A stretch of DNA of 64,000 bases from Picochlorum sp. 'celeri' (taxonomy: Eukaryota; Chlorophyta; Trebouxiophyceae). Made by a program: the position numbers and the translations under genes. The stretch lies in the NCBI GenBank assembly GCA_010909725.1, contig JAACMV010000019.1, forward strand, positions 620,001 through 684,000, written 5' to 3'. The stretch's first letter is position 1; each line of letters begins with the position of its first letter. Positions 1 through 10,891 of this stretch are shown piece by piece. Under the pieces are notes generated by a model. The model saw only the letters and a list, made by a program, of their open reading frames with translations. It ran no database searches and was not told the DNA's origin.

Positions 1-1
1 C

Positions 2-685
2 ATTGGTTTGGCTCCAAAGTATGATTCAACTGTGGACTCGGTCCCACCTTTGGTGACTGGAGGGAATATGGACAACCGCAGAATCGGTATCGGAAGTACG
101 CTGTTCCTTCCAGTGGAAGTAGCCGGGGCATTCCTTTCAGCTGGTGATGCACACACTGCCCAAGGAGATTCCGAACTGGATGGTACAGGTATCGAGACCA
201 GCATCAATGGTAAATTCAAGCTGACTCTCCATAAAAAGGATGACCTTCCTGTCATTGTGGAAGAATTGAAGTATCCATTGATCGAAACAGCTGATACATG
301 GGTGGTCCAAGGTTACACATATGCCGACTATTTGGAGGAATTGGAAGATCCTATGTCAACTATTTACGGCGAATCTTCCATTGACAAGGCGATGACGGTA
401 GCCTACAACAACACCAGAGACTGGATGATGAACACATTGAACATGACAGAAGATCAGGCCATTACAGCCATTACTGTAGCCGTGGACTTTGCCATCACGC
501 AGGTGGTGGATGGAAACTGGGGTGTCCATGCATCTATTCCAAAGGCTACATTTGGTTTACCAACCGTCGGAGCTACAACTCAAGTCAAGTCCACAGATGC
601 AACGGCAGCTGCCAGTGGGGCATCAACTATATTGGCCTCTTCTGTGGCTACTGCTCTTGCCACAATTATCATGGCCTTTGTGTGA
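2..685 (+). CDS. Acetamidase/formamidase family protein, C-terminal part (gene starts upstream)
   Basis: The reading frame is open at the left edge, so this is the 3' end of a longer gene. Seen: a GDAHTAQGD stretch followed by ELDGTGIE, which matches the metal-site region of the FmdA/AmdA amidase family, then the family's C-terminal region ending in a helical DQAITAIT-VAVDFAITQVVDG segment. The family hydrolyses formamide or acetamide to ammonia and the acid. Odd: after the enzyme domain there is a small-residue stretch (TAAASGAS) and a hydrophobic tail of about 16 residues to the stop, which looks like a GPI-anchor signal and would place the enzyme on the outer cell surface. That location is inference. 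The stop at 683-685 is followed by about 420 bp without a supported gene. Confidence 0.8.
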   Translation: MGLAPKYDSTVDSVPPLVTGGNMDNRRIGIGSTLFLPVEVAGAFLSAGDAHTAQGDSELDGTGIETSINGKFKLTLHKKDDLPVIVEELKYPLIETADTWVVQGYTYADYLEELEDPMSTIYGESSIDKAMTVAYNNTRDWMMNTLNMTEDQAITAITVAVDFAITQVVDGNWGVHASIPKATFGLPTVGATTQVKSTDATAAASGASTILASSVATALATIIMAFV

Positions 686-1104
686 TCTTTGACATTCTCA
701 AATGATCACCAGTATGACTCTCGTCATAGATCTTGTATACTAGACGAACACTGTACCTTTGAAGAGGATTTCCCTCATCTCAACAGACCAGCTTGAAAGA
801 AGAAGAAGAAGAATCCAATTGTGTGTATTGACCAAGGCATTCTCACATTGTATGAGTTGTACCAAACACCAAGCATGTATTGATCTTTTTTGTATGTTTC
901 CAGATTGCCTGAAGTGGCAAAGAAACATCCATGTTGTAAACTCCATTGAAAGCAGCACAGTCGCTCGACAGACCAATTGACCGGACACTGTGTCTCATGG
1001 GCACCCATCTCGTCACATACTCGGACACAAGCCACGATCAGACCAACCTATGGCATTAAATTTAAAGAAAACTACTACATTAATACATATAGTGGGTCAG
1101 AAGA
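686..1104. other. Intergenic stretch, no supported gene
   Basis: Several short overlapping reading frames occur on both strands, but none has a recognisable domain or splice-supported extension. The stretch should hold the 3' UTR of the amidase gene and the promoter of the PPR gene. Confidence 0.5.
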
Positions 1105-1896
1105 ATGCCCTCTTGCTCTTCCAAGTGTGGCTGGAATGTCCAGCCACAACCACACGTGCATGTCCTGGCGACAAGGGCAAGTTGCTCCAAGCATTCTTCT
1201 AGCGATTCCATGATCCAGCCTATGAAGAATAAAACTTCTTTAGCATGGATGCGAATGCATATCCATGGACACGTGAGTTGCTCATCGGCTTTTAGTTGCC
1301 CATACAAACTACAACATAATACCACAAGAATTGATGTGATGGCGAGATCCCTGTCACAGAATGATGTCAGCGTTGATGACGATGAGAATATGACTCGAAT
1401 TCGAGCAGAGGTGACGCGGAGGATTAAGAATTTGGGAAGGCAGGGCAAGGTGAAGGATGCTATCAAAGAATTAGCAAATATGGCTCGGATGGGTGTGCAG
1501 CCAGATACGTTGTCTGCGACGGCGTTGGTGGATGCATGCGTGAAATCAAATAAAATTGAAATGGCAGAGAATGTCTTTGATGAGTTGTTCGGAGAGCTGC
1601 TGGTACCGGATGAGGTGGCATTCATGGTTCTGATACGGGGATATGGAGATGAGTACCCTCCTCGGTGGACATCCATCGCCACCATGCTGTCGACAATGGA
1701 ACATACATATGGAATAGTGCCGACCGTGTTGACATTTAATACTCTGTTAGAGGTCTGTAGTAAGACTAATGATGAAGAGAGGGGAGTGGAGATTATTGAC
1801 AGGATGCAGGATGCTGGGGTTGTGCCAAATGACATGTCCTTTGAGGCTGTCCGTCAGAGAAAGTCGTTGAGATCCATGTTAAAAAAACTCGTGTAA
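1105..1896 (+). CDS. Pentatricopeptide repeat (PPR) protein
   Basis: 263 aa if the first Met is used; in-frame Mets further in are also possible. Residues about 95-250 carry four helix-pair repeats with PPR signatures (for example QPDTLSATALVDACVKSNKI and VPTVLTFNTLLEVCSKTND), and the last one has a VVPNDMSFEAV stretch. PPR proteins bind organellar RNA; no catalytic C-terminal domain (DYW, SMR) is present. The first 90 residues are Ser/Cys/basic-rich and could be an organelle-targeting peptide, which would support a mitochondrial or plastid RNA role (inference). The gene is convergent with WDR3, with only 14 bp between the two stop codons, so the 3' UTRs must overlap. Confidence 0.8.
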   Translation: MPSCSSKCGWNVQPQPHVHVLATRASCSKHSSSDSMIQPMKNKTSLAWMRMHIHGHVSCSSAFSCPYKLQHNTTRIDVMARSLSQNDVSVDDDENMTRIRAEVTRRIKNLGRQGKVKDAIKELANMARMGVQPDTLSATALVDACVKSNKIEMAENVFDELFGELLVPDEVAFMVLIRGYGDEYPPRWTSIATMLSTMEHTYGIVPTVLTFNTLLEVCSKTNDEERGVEIIDRMQDAGVVPNDMSFEAVRQRKSLRSMLKKLV

Positions 1897-1910
1897 TTAT
1901 ATTCATATCC

Positions 1911-4791
1911 TCATGATGTTTTTCTTTGTTTCAAAGCTGCAGCCAAGTGTGCCTGTTGGTCTTCCAATGTGGTGGCAAGCTCAATTGATCCCCTCTTGTT
2001 ATTCTGCATGTGGCGCTTGAGGAATTCAATAGCCGCTGAATTGTACCCCCATGTATCTTTCAGATCTACTAGACGAGAGTGAAGTAGGTCTTTGAGTTGC
2101 AGGAGAGTCGCTCTTGCTGATGGCGTTGCCATCAGCTGGTGCATATGGACCCTGCATAGAAGAATGGTGACACGAGCGAGGAGTTCTACATTGGACGATT
2201 GCTTGAGCCAGTCGCAGCAGAACTCTAACAATCGTAATGCATCAAGGAATGGGACGAGCAAAAGAGCTTGTTGGAGATCGCCACCTCGAACCTGGCCTAC
2301 AGCCCTCAAAACATAGTCTGATGGAGACAGGCCCAGAAGGAGAGGATTGGGGACATAATCGTCTTCTGCAAGTGCTTTTCTTGATTCCTGGATTCTTTCT
2401 TCTTCCGCAGCAGCCATATCAAGAGCCTCGACTATTGCATCTGCTGCACTGACAGTTTCCAATGTCTTTTTACCAGCCACTGTTGATACTCCATCCTCTG
2501 GAGGTGGCTCTTCCTCCTCGCCTATCGGTTTCCTTTCAAGATCTTCCTCAAAGAGCGACTCAAGTCTCTTTTCTTTTTCTTCCTCTACGAAAAATGCCTC
2601 TTCAGTTTTCTCCCATCGTCGAATCGACCTATCATGTGATCCACTCACAATAAAATCTCCCAAAGACGACACAGCAATGGCCCAAACCTCACTGTGGTGA
2701 CCTGGCAAATCCAACAGATGTTCAAATTTGTCGGCATCCCAGTATTTTATCAATCCATCTTTCCCAGCAGTGAAGAAATAGTGTGTTCCCGGCACAAACG
2801 CCAGAGACATGACACTATCATCATGTGCAAATATTGACTTGTGGCAATCACCATAGTCCAACCCCCATATCTTTATGTTTTTATCAGCGGATCCAGTAAC
2901 AAGCAGTGTCGAGTCTGATGACACATCCATGGTAAGAACAGGAAGTTTGTGACCATAGAGGGAGAGGAAAAATTTCAACGTGTCTGCAAAGTACACCTTG
3001 ACTGTTGAATCCAACAATGAGGCAATCAACAGAGCTCCATTCGGTGTGAACTTGACATGCAATACATCGTCCGACATGGTCAGAGTCTGAGTACACTCAA
3101 TAGACAAATGAGATGCGCCATTGTCCTCCTCAGCAACAGTCCACTCCCAAAACTTTATTGTCTTGTCTGCAGATCCAGACACAAAACCAGAGCCACCAGG
3201 CTGGAGGCATATCGACCAAACAGGTCCTTCATGAGCATCTATTACTTCAACTCTACTAGAAGAACCAATATCTAAGATTTCAATGGTGCCCTCCTTGGTT
3301 CCCACGATGGCATGCTTATTGCCTGGTACAAAGGAAGAACACAATCCATACCCTGATTCTATGCTGCAAATGCACAATCCTTTCTTTGGATTCCAAACTT
3401 TAACTCCTGAATTCGATGTAGATACACATAGAGAATCGTCTGAACTCAACGCTACAGATCTGACATCGGATCGATGCCCAGGACCATCAATTGTGGCACG
3501 TTTGGAACTCTCAATATCCTCGTCCACCTTCTTCACATCCCATACCTCGAGTGCATTATGTGACGTCACAAACACAATTCGCAATATATACTTCTTTTTA
3601 TTACGTGAAGGATCAACAGAGAAACTGGCCACTTTAGACTTGCATCGGATTGTTTCTATCAGTTCAACTTCATCCATGGCCTTTACTTCTTCTTCCTCAT
3701 GTTCTTCTTCTGCTTTCGGTACCTCGTCATCGGCATCCTCCTCCTTGTTGTCTTTGTTACTATTCTTCTTTTTCTTCTTCTTTTCCTCCTTTCGCTTCTC
3801 TCGTCGTTTCTTCCTCTTCTCTGCCTCCTTCTCTGACCGAATCCTCCAGATATCAACAACTTTACCTGCTCCTTGGCAGACCAAAAATGCAGCGTCACCG
3901 CCTCCCACGTACTCACACTTTGCCACACGATCCCCTGTAGAGCGCTTCAAACTCCCATACTCTTCCAAAACACGACTCGCATTCGAACCATCAACCTTGA
4001 ATATTCGAAGCTGACTATCAGACGCACCAACAGCTAGCCTGTCATTCTCTTTATCAAAGCTGACACTCCACAATTCACCCCCATGACATACAACCGTCTG
4101 AACACATCTTTCTGAATCCAAATCCCAAACCCGAATCTGTTCATCCTTTGACACTGTCACAAGATAACTCGACCCAGTCAAAAATACAAGCCCAGTGACT
4201 TGACCTCTGTGTCCTCTCAATTTAAACAACCCACTTTCCGCAGACACATCCCACACAACTATATCAGTATCTTGAGAGCCAGATGCCAACCGATCCCCAC
4301 TGCCCGAGTATTCTAAACACGTCACAGCCCCTGTATGGCCAGTCAGAGTACACTCACACTCCCACCGTGCCGTATTCCAGATCCGAATCTGCACAACGAA
4401 TAGGTCATTGATGATCTCTAAACCTATAGTTCTAAGTCATTAAAAAATCACGCACCGATCCGTCTCCATATCCCACAGCCAAGTGCTCAGACACTGGTGA
4501 CCTTGCCATGCATGTCACTGGTCGACGCTTCCCCACAGACAGCGTCTCAGGAGGATCCAACGTTCTCAACTACATTCAAAAATTTCAAGAAGGGTATCAG
4601 AATACCGAAAATACTAAAATATTCACCAAGCATCAACATACCAAGACTGCCTGTTTGACATCCCACACAGCAACACGCTCCAAAGACGCTGTAAACACAC
4701 ATTTCCCTGACGTATCGTGGCATATATCTGATCTACTGGCAATAACACCCCACGTATCGGCTAATTCGTATCTCAGGTACGCCTTGACCAT
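1911..4791 (-). CDS. WDR3: WDR3/Utp12 (Dip2), SSU processome WD40 protein
   Basis: Three exons: 4791-4642, 4569-4456 and 4388-1911, joined at GT-AG introns of 72 and 67 bp with frame kept, giving 913 aa (human WDR3 about 940). The N-terminus MVKAYLRYELADTWGVI is the family start. Many WD40 repeats follow, interrupted by a Lys/Glu-rich linker (REKRKEEKKKKKK region). After the last blade come SHDRSIRRWEKTEEAFFVEE and GKKTLETVSAADAIVEALD, hallmarks of WDR3, then a Utp12 domain (about residues 780-890). WDR3 belongs to the UTP-B module (PWP2) of the nucleolar small-subunit processome, needed for 18S rRNA maturation. It lies on the same strand as GRWD1, another ribosome-assembly factor. Identity is secure; the first two exons rest on hand splicing. 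Confidence 0.93.
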
Positions 4792-5036
4792 GCTGTTTGT
4801 GTTTCTTTCTGCTCAATGCCGAATGCCATGCACCAAAAGAAAAAAACTAGGAGAAACAATAATGCCGCTTCTCTATTTGATCTATGTAAATTTTGGTATT
4901 AAAAAATTACTTATTGGGATACGAATGAGAAGAATTACGAATGATAATTGCTGCCCAATCTGCTCTCTTTGCCACATGGCATGCTTGGCCAAGCTCAAAT
5001 TGAGCAGTTTAAAATCACTTGAGCAGCATCTACTCT

Positions 5037-6678
5037 TTACACATTATACGGTTTAAATATATTGAATCCATCAGAGGCAGTTGACAGAATCATTCCAGGG
5101 ATCTGTCCATGCCAATGTGCCTCTTTCATATCCTTCTGCCCTGCGTGAACAAAGAGCAGTTGGGGTGGCAAGTCTTCTGGTGTGGCCACATTTGTGTCTG
5201 GAGCCAAGGCAGCTTCCTCCTCTGGGTCTCTCTCCAATGCTAAATCCCATACTGCAAGCGTATCATCTGATGATGTTGTTGTAAGCATCGATGCCTCATA
5301 TGGACACCATTCTATTGAGGTGACTGGGCCTTTGTGATGAGAAAAGTTGGCAACAGGTGGGGATGGCGTCTCCTGCTGCGACTGCGACATTGTTCTTAAA
5401 TCCCATACCCGCATCGTTCCATCATCCCCTCCTGATGCCAGCATATACATTGTCTGTCTATTCCATGAAATCACATTCACGTCAGTATCGTGTGCCATAA
5501 AGGTAATCATGGCCCCACGAGAGGTGTCCCTTGTATCCCAAATCTTCACTGTTTTATCCACAGATGCTGACGCAAACACTGTAGGCTCTCCTGGTGACCA
5601 CTGAATATCTTCAACAGATGCCGTGTGTCCTTTAATAGCCCCACCGACAGTCCATTTACCACCATTCACAGGCTCCCACACATGAATCCCAGCACGACAA
5701 TCCCCACTGGCCAACCGCCCAGCCACACATGGCGACCAATCCAACGCATACCCTTCCATAGCATGACCATGTACCTGAAGCGCACGCAGCGAATTCATTC
5801 TACTCTTTGCATTATTCGACGCGTTCTGTCCCGCATCATCAGTACCTTCCTGCACAAGCTCTTCATACAATGATGACACATCCCATGTCTGCACCTGCGC
5901 AGTATCCGACCATGACGCCACAATACACCCATTCTGGGGCATGGCTCTCACTCTATTAATCCCACCCATCGTATGCGCAATCTTTCTCACATGCAGCACC
6001 GCATCCACAGCCTCATCCTCCTCATCCTCATCCTCACTCATCATCACCACATCATCATCTTCTTCTTCTTCGTCTTCATTCTTCTTTGCAGCCTTACTCT
6101 TGTGTAAATTTGTCACTCGAACCACCGCAAGATGATTTAATTTCGCAGACCCCGCCTGCGTCCCCGCCACAAAACTCAAGCAATGAGGAAACTCTCGCCG
6201 ATCATCACCCAACCCATCCCTCATAATATCAAAACTCAAACTCGGCCATTCCAACGTCAAAGACGCCATACAATCGTATGCTGTAGGATCATACTGCAAC
6301 TCTTCATCCTCCTGCAACGCCCCTCCTGTCGCTGGCATCCATACCGAAGGAACTGCTGGAGCAGCAGTGGAACTACCACTACTCTGCGGTTTCTTCTTCC
6401 CCTTCTGCACAGACAGATATTCATTCATTCATTGTTTTATATGTAAAGTCATGAGGGTATGTGAATCGCTATACATATAGAGAAGAATAGTATTAAGAAA
6501 AAGAAACACACAAGCATGGGCATTGTGAGGAAATTCTTTTTCAATGCTTCCCTCTTCTCAAACTAGACATACCCCATGCTAGATCTAGCATATCAAAAAG
6601 AGTATATATCTATAAGTAAAATTCTGTACGACCCACCTGCAATGGTTGCTGAGGCTGTTTTCTCCGTCGTCTCACCAT
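5037..6678 (-). CDS. GRWD1: GRWD1/Rrb1, ribosomal protein L3 chaperone (WD40)
   Basis: Proposed exons 6678-6637 and 6404-5037 (intron 232 bp, donor GTGGGT), 469 aa. The short first exon encodes a basic start (MVRRRRKQPQQPLQ) that runs into KGKKKPQ; a fallback is the Met at 6428 with no upstream exon. The body matches GRWD1 throughout: YDPTAYDCMASLTLEWPSLSFD, CLSFVAGTQAGSAKLNHL, an Asp/Glu run (about residues 130-160), GGINRVRAMPQ, the repeats MEGYALDWSP, SVEDIQWSP and DVNVISWNR, and the C-terminus PPQLLFVHAGQKDMKEAHWH. In yeast Rrb1 escorts newly made Rpl3 to pre-60S particles; GRWD1 also binds histones. The length is close to human GRWD1 (446 aa). Confidence 0.92.
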
Positions 6679-7095
6679 GAGGCATGCAACGCTCTTTTTC
6701 TTCTTCTTCTTCTTCCAAATGCTCTTCTTCTTACAATCAAAAGAAAGAAAGAATCAAAGAATAGAAATAAAATGAGTCGATCAATCTGAACGAATTGTTG
6801 TTTTTATCATTACCACCTACTGGTGATCCTAGATCCTCCAGTGTGAGTAGTAGTACCAATGACCATCATGGTGATGAGAAAAAGAATGCTGAATGAATTC
6901 TTCTCATCCAACCATGATGATATACTGCATGTAATATTTCGTGTCTTGAGGGGAGTCTTGAGGCTTTCGATAGTACTACTAGTAGTATCTATCTATCTAT
7001 ATCTATCTATATCTGTATGAGTTTAGAACCATAACTCATACAGCAGCTGCTTTGAAAGCAAGCATTGCTTGCTTTCCATGACGATGATATCATCA
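6679..7095. repeat. Intergenic with TATC microsatellite and a 3' hairpin
   Basis: Contains a degenerate TATC/TATATC microsatellite at about 6987-7014. A perfect hairpin (10-bp arms, 3-nt loop) at 7054-7076 starts 20 nt downstream of the MGST3 stop codon, so it would fold in that mRNA's 3' UTR. No coding region is supported. Confidence 0.6.
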
Positions 7096-7698
7096 TCACA
7101 CGCTGCTGCTGCCAGAAGCAGTAAGGAGTTCGAACGCAAACCTACCAACCATGCCAATCAACCACAGCGTTCCAAAATAAAAAAACAACCCATACAATCT
7201 CCTATCAGCCACACCACTCGAATACCCCATAAAATACACCACACGCCCAACCAAATATATACATCCAGCTAAAGACGCACACACTGGGTACCTTGCACCA
7301 GCCAACACCATGTTGATTAAAAACACTGGCTGATTCTCCAATGAATTCTGATGCCCCCTCTGAACACAATTATATGCCTCAATCTCCTTATCCTTCTTCC
7401 CCGATGCTGCCGTCGCATACAGCGTCGGGTATTTTATTCCATATTTCTTACGCGCATTCATCACTCCGACTCCCATTGGATACATGTGCTGCAAATGGAT
7501 GTGTAGTACCAGTCATGGTGATGAACAACATTTGTCAACGTCGCTTCACAATGCATATGCCATTGCATTATATAAATACTAATAAATTTCTAATGAAAAA
7601 GAACGTACATGGATGAACCAGGAGGCGAGACAGACGACGAGAACGTAGCCATGTTCACGTGCCAATGACAACGACGTAACGACGTCTGTGGATGTCAT
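7096..7698 (-). CDS. MGST3: Microsomal glutathione S-transferase 3 (MAPEG family)
   Basis: Two exons, 7698-7609 and 7488-7096, with a 120-bp intron (donor GTACGT), 160 aa (human MGST3 152). Exon 1 gives MTSTDVVTSLSLAREHGYVL and the first transmembrane helix (VVCLASWFIHHMYP). Exon 2 continues with ARKKYGIKYPTLYA, the MAPEG signature region YNCVQRGHQNSLEN (glutathione-site Arg and the QRxHQN motif), and two to three further helices (VCASLAGCIYLVGRVVYFMGY; YGLFFYFGTLWLIGMVGRFAF). MAPEG proteins are integral ER or outer-mitochondrial membrane enzymes with glutathione transferase/peroxidase activity. The intron join restores the family alignment without gaps, so the start is well supported. Confidence 0.92.
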
Positions 7699-8449
7699 GC
7701 TCCTCTTATTTTCTTATACTTTTTTAAATTATTTATTGTGGAATTAGTTTATGATTTGAAGGAGTTCATGTGATTGTCTCTCGTCATGAGGAGAATGAGA
7801 GTGAATTTTTTCTTCTCATCTTCTCATCATGATGTTCTCCGACGAGTACTCGTCGTCGTACGATTCGGATTCAATCAACGTACATTGATAGACAGTCATC
7901 ATCAGCAAATGTACAGATGCTTTTGAAACATCGATGATGATGTCTATATATATAGAAACGCATGCTGGCATCATAGAAGCTATTCCATGCTTGGGATGGG
8001 ACGGAATCATCTGATGGGATGCATGGTGGCTATCTGGTATCAGCATGAGCAGCCGCCAGCTGGCGGGTGCAGCCAGGTCGTCCTCATGCAAGTGGATGAA
8101 TATGGGTGTGCCTCGAGGTGGTCATTCATGCGCATGCTGCGTATACCCATGCATTTTTAATGCAGTATTTTATACATAAAATAATAATAATAGTAATCAT
8201 AATACTATCATCATCATCAGACTAGAAAGAAGAGCAGGAGAACGGATTTTTGAAAGCTGCAGTACGACGTGTTCTGGATAAGACATCCTCGGCCAAGGCA
8301 TGCAAGATATGCAAGATATTTATTCTTCAAGTTTCGCAGAAGCTTTATACAGTCTCATGCAATACATAGTGTTATACTGTCACTACATTCTGATTGCAAT
8401 ATATGCGCAGTTCAATAGAAGCATTCAAAAATTGAAATGTCAAATTCAA
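7699..8449. other. Intergenic, includes one copy of a dispersed repeat
   Basis: No supported gene; the minus-strand frame at 7816-8091 has no recognisable domain. It contains the promoter of MGST3 (proximal part) and repeat copy 1 at about 8036-8155, which resembles 10688-10808. Short AT-rich runs (ATAATAATAATAG) lie at about 8180-8200. Confidence 0.5.
8036..8155 (+). repeat. Dispersed repeat, copy 1
   Basis: Shares with about 10688-10808 an ordered series of blocks: ATCAGCATGAG, then GCCAG, then GTCCTCATGCAAGTGGATG, a TGCCTCGA box, and GGTCATYCA followed by a TGCATGC-rich tail. Order and spacing agree over about 120 bp with scattered mismatches and small indels. Both copies run in the same orientation. 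Nature unknown; it could be the end of a mobile element. Confidence 0.6.
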
Positions 8450-9644
8450 TCAGCCATATGAGTACAGATTGCAAGATGTCACATTTCCATTGAGAAGAGC
8501 TTTTTGTGTGTCACGACGTACTGCTGTGGACCCCCCGTATTCATCGCTGGTGCCACCAGTGTTGGTCCCACATGCCCATTTGTCATTTGTACTTGTTGTA
8601 TTTGTGTGTACCACGGCCCCATTCACAGCCAGTATGTGCGTTTGGTTTGTAAAGTCAATTGCAAATTTTATGGTTGAAATCGTAGATGTTGGCGTGTACG
8701 ACAACTCCACGGTCCCGCCTTGCACACCACCAGCCCCACTCTGCAGGTATAGTGTCCCATTGACCATGTAGATAACAGTGCCGTATCCGGTTCCACCCTT
8801 TTCATAAATAATTCCTTTTGTATTAAGAGGAAAATCGCCTTCAATATCAGCCCCCAGTGACTTCATTGAACGGGTATCACTATCTTGCTGGCCTCCACCT
8901 ATGGTATTATAAAGTGGCCATCCAAGAAGTATATTGGCGTCTGCAGGAGGTGGAGGTGGTGGACTGACCCTGCTGACAATGCTCTCTGCCCAGTCATGAA
9001 TATTATTCATATCCTCGCACATAAGCTTCCCTGACCAGAAGTTGCTGCTTCCAGTAAGCTTTAAGGATCGCTCCGCTGATAATAAAGTGCACACACTTGT
9101 GATTCGATTGAACATGAATGCCTGACACTTTCTGTCTGCCACAAGTATTCCAGATGTCATGGGGCAGTGGCTGTTTTCATCTAAAGAGCAGTCTGTGTCC
9201 AAAGCTTGACTCATATCATTTGTTAATCTCCAATTCAACAGACAGGCATCCGCACATCCAGCTAGACTGCCATGTCCTGGTCTGTTCAACTTGTACACGG
9301 CAATAATGTCACCATCTCTATACATGCTGCACACAAGTATATTGTGCCCAGAATGTCATGGATTCACACACTAGATACTCACTGTATGAGTGAGAACAAT
9401 ATTCATTCTTGACATACCTCTTCTTCAGATTGAATTTCACATGCTGCCCTCTGAGGTCTCTGAGCACTGCCTCGTCACTCACTGTGCTGTCAAAGCACGT
9501 TCCACCCAGCGTCGAGAGCCGTCCTCCACGTGCTGGTGATGCTATTGAATCATTTTTTTGTGCTCCTACCACGAGATTTGCGACGAAGAGCAGCGTGACG
9601 ACAGCATGAGCAGTTCTTGAAAGTATTTTCGGCCGGTGAACCAT
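8450..9644 (-). CDS. Secreted protein with PAN/Apple-like Cys domain and lectin-like C-terminal domain
   Basis: Exon 1 starts at 9644 with a signal peptide (hydrophobic AVVTLLFVANLVVGA), then a Cys-containing segment; exon 2 covers about 9330-8450. The donor GTGAGT at about 9379 is clear. The acceptor is not settled: TGTGCAG just before the Met at 9319 puts the frame out, while AG at about 9311 keeps it. The middle part has a six-Cys pattern (ADACLLNW, HCPMTSGI, CQAFMFNRITSVCTLL, LMCEDM) like PAN/Apple domains, which bind protein or carbohydrate. The C-terminal 150 residues are rich in beta-type motifs (KGIIYEKGGTGYGTVIYMVN, FAIDFTNQTHILAVNGAVV), resembling a concanavalin-A-like/SPRY jelly roll. 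A Pro run (SPPPPPPA) links the two. Function unknown; probably extracellular. Confidence 0.6.
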
Positions 9645-9918
9645 TACCTGGTAAACTCCTCTGACAGTCGACTTGCACTCGTCTCCATGAAGCAGACGTC
9701 GTACATGAAAATATGGAGAGATATTGTCTGCAATAGAATTTTTTTTCCTCTTCTCGTCGTGTGCGACAAGAAGATTGGATGAGACCGCGTAGTTCTGACA
9801 CGCCAGCCTCGATTACGCTACTCTTGCCGATGCGCCGCGTAACCCTCATTTCTACCCAAAGGCCTTGGCTTCACTAGTGAGTACTCCTCGTGCAACACTA
9901 CTGTACTGCCGTGCCTAA

Positions 9919-10576
9919 TCACGGTGTATCCCCGCTGTCTACACTGCAGTAGTTCAGCATTGCTGAATCAGAATCCCTTATTGCATTTTTGCCTTGAGAT
10001 GGTGACCTCATGGTGGATCGACAAGGCGATCCACACACACTCTTGCGATTGGCAACGTTGCCTCTGTTAACAGAGAGAGCACAACAGCGTTGCTCTTTGC
10101 AAGTCATCCCTTGCCACCGGATCCTATGCTGTATTACAAAGCAATGAAACACAAAATCATCATGTTTATCAACCAATAACAGCGCTGATTGGCTTATTGC
10201 CAGATGTTTGCCCCTTGCGCTTGCCTTTGTTCTACATGGCATTCCTCGATGCCTTGGCGACAACCTGTCGGTCCATGGCTATTCGGCGCTGATCTGAGAC
10301 TTTCTTGGCCCCTGTATGAACTGTATGTTGACAAAGAATATCTGAATCACATGCATTCAGTTCGGCGAACTCATTCACGAGATCACGCTCTGATTCCTCT
10401 GGTACTTCATGGTGATCACTACTACCACTGGAGGATGATGTTATTTCGGAATGCTCTGACGACTCACTAGCACTGTCCTCATCATCCGTAGTTCCATCAT
10501 TATCGTTGTCGTCATTCTCTGTCAGATTGTATTCATCGAGGGATCCCAGCAAGCTCATACTTGAGATCATTAGCAC
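9919..10576 (-). pseudogene. Possible decayed piggyBac-like remnant (very uncertain)
   Basis: Two overlapping minus-strand frames. The upstream one (10576-10232, 114 aa) is strongly acidic and Ser-rich (NDDNDNDGTTDDEDSASESS), like the N-terminal domain of piggyBac-type transposases. The downstream one (10263-9919) holds a Cys cluster spaced C-C-x12-C-x3-C near its middle, reminiscent of the C-terminal Cys-rich domain of the same family. The catalytic core is absent, so if the assignment is right this is an internally deleted copy. No terminal repeats were found. It could equally be two chance frames or an unknown acidic protein. Confidence 0.2.
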
Positions 10577-10687
10577 ACATACATCTGTTTGTATTTTAAA
10601 TCTATATGGTGACGGGATTAATCACTCAATCTCTTCTATACTGATCATAAAATCCCATCATTATGCCATGCGTGGTGTCTGGTTGTA

Positions 10688-10808
10688 TTCATCAGCATGA
10701 GTTGCTCGCCAGCCATTGCCATGCAGGTCCTCATGCAAGTGGATGTTTGTGGCTCTGCCTCGATATGGTCATCCACGCACGTCTTCATGCACCTGCTGTA
10801 TACTCGCA
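10688..10808 (+). repeat. Dispersed repeat, copy 2
   Basis: Second copy of the unit at about 8036-8155 with the same block order (ATCAGCATGAG; GTCCTCATGCAAGTGGATG; CTCTGCCTCGATATGGTCAT). It lies about 80 bp upstream of the RAMA-SPO11 start codon, so it may overlap that gene's promoter or 5' UTR. Confidence 0.6.
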
Positions 10809-10891
10809 TATACACATACAATTATGCATTCTTTAATAATATTATTATTAGACAAGAACAAGTAAAACGCACTTGGCTTAGTAATCAGTCT

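Larger units (their letters stand above)
9645..10891. other. Long non-coding or decayed stretch between a secreted-protein gene and SPO11
   Basis: Holds the possible transposase remnant at 9919-10576 and dispersed repeat copy 2 at about 10688-10808, both listed separately. The rest shows no supported gene. The promoter of the RAMA-SPO11 gene should lie just before 10892, where the DNA is AT-rich (TTTAATAATATTATTATTA at about 10832-10851). Confidence 0.5.

Noticed and set aside
1080..1835. 251-aa minus-strand frame opposite the PPR gene
   Set aside because: The plus strand shows real PPR repeats; the minus frame has no domain.
3283..4014. 243-aa plus-strand frame opposite WDR3
   Set aside because: It is the reverse complement of the Lys/Glu-rich part of WDR3, giving Ser/Phe runs; a shadow, not a gene.
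7816..8091. Minus-strand 91-aa frame in the intergenic region
   Set aside because: Its right part overlaps the dispersed repeat, it has no domain, and low-complexity codon use suggests chance.
9550..9849. 99-aa minus-strand frame overlapping the PAN-like gene start
   Set aside because: Overlaps the real signal-peptide exon in another frame and has no domain.
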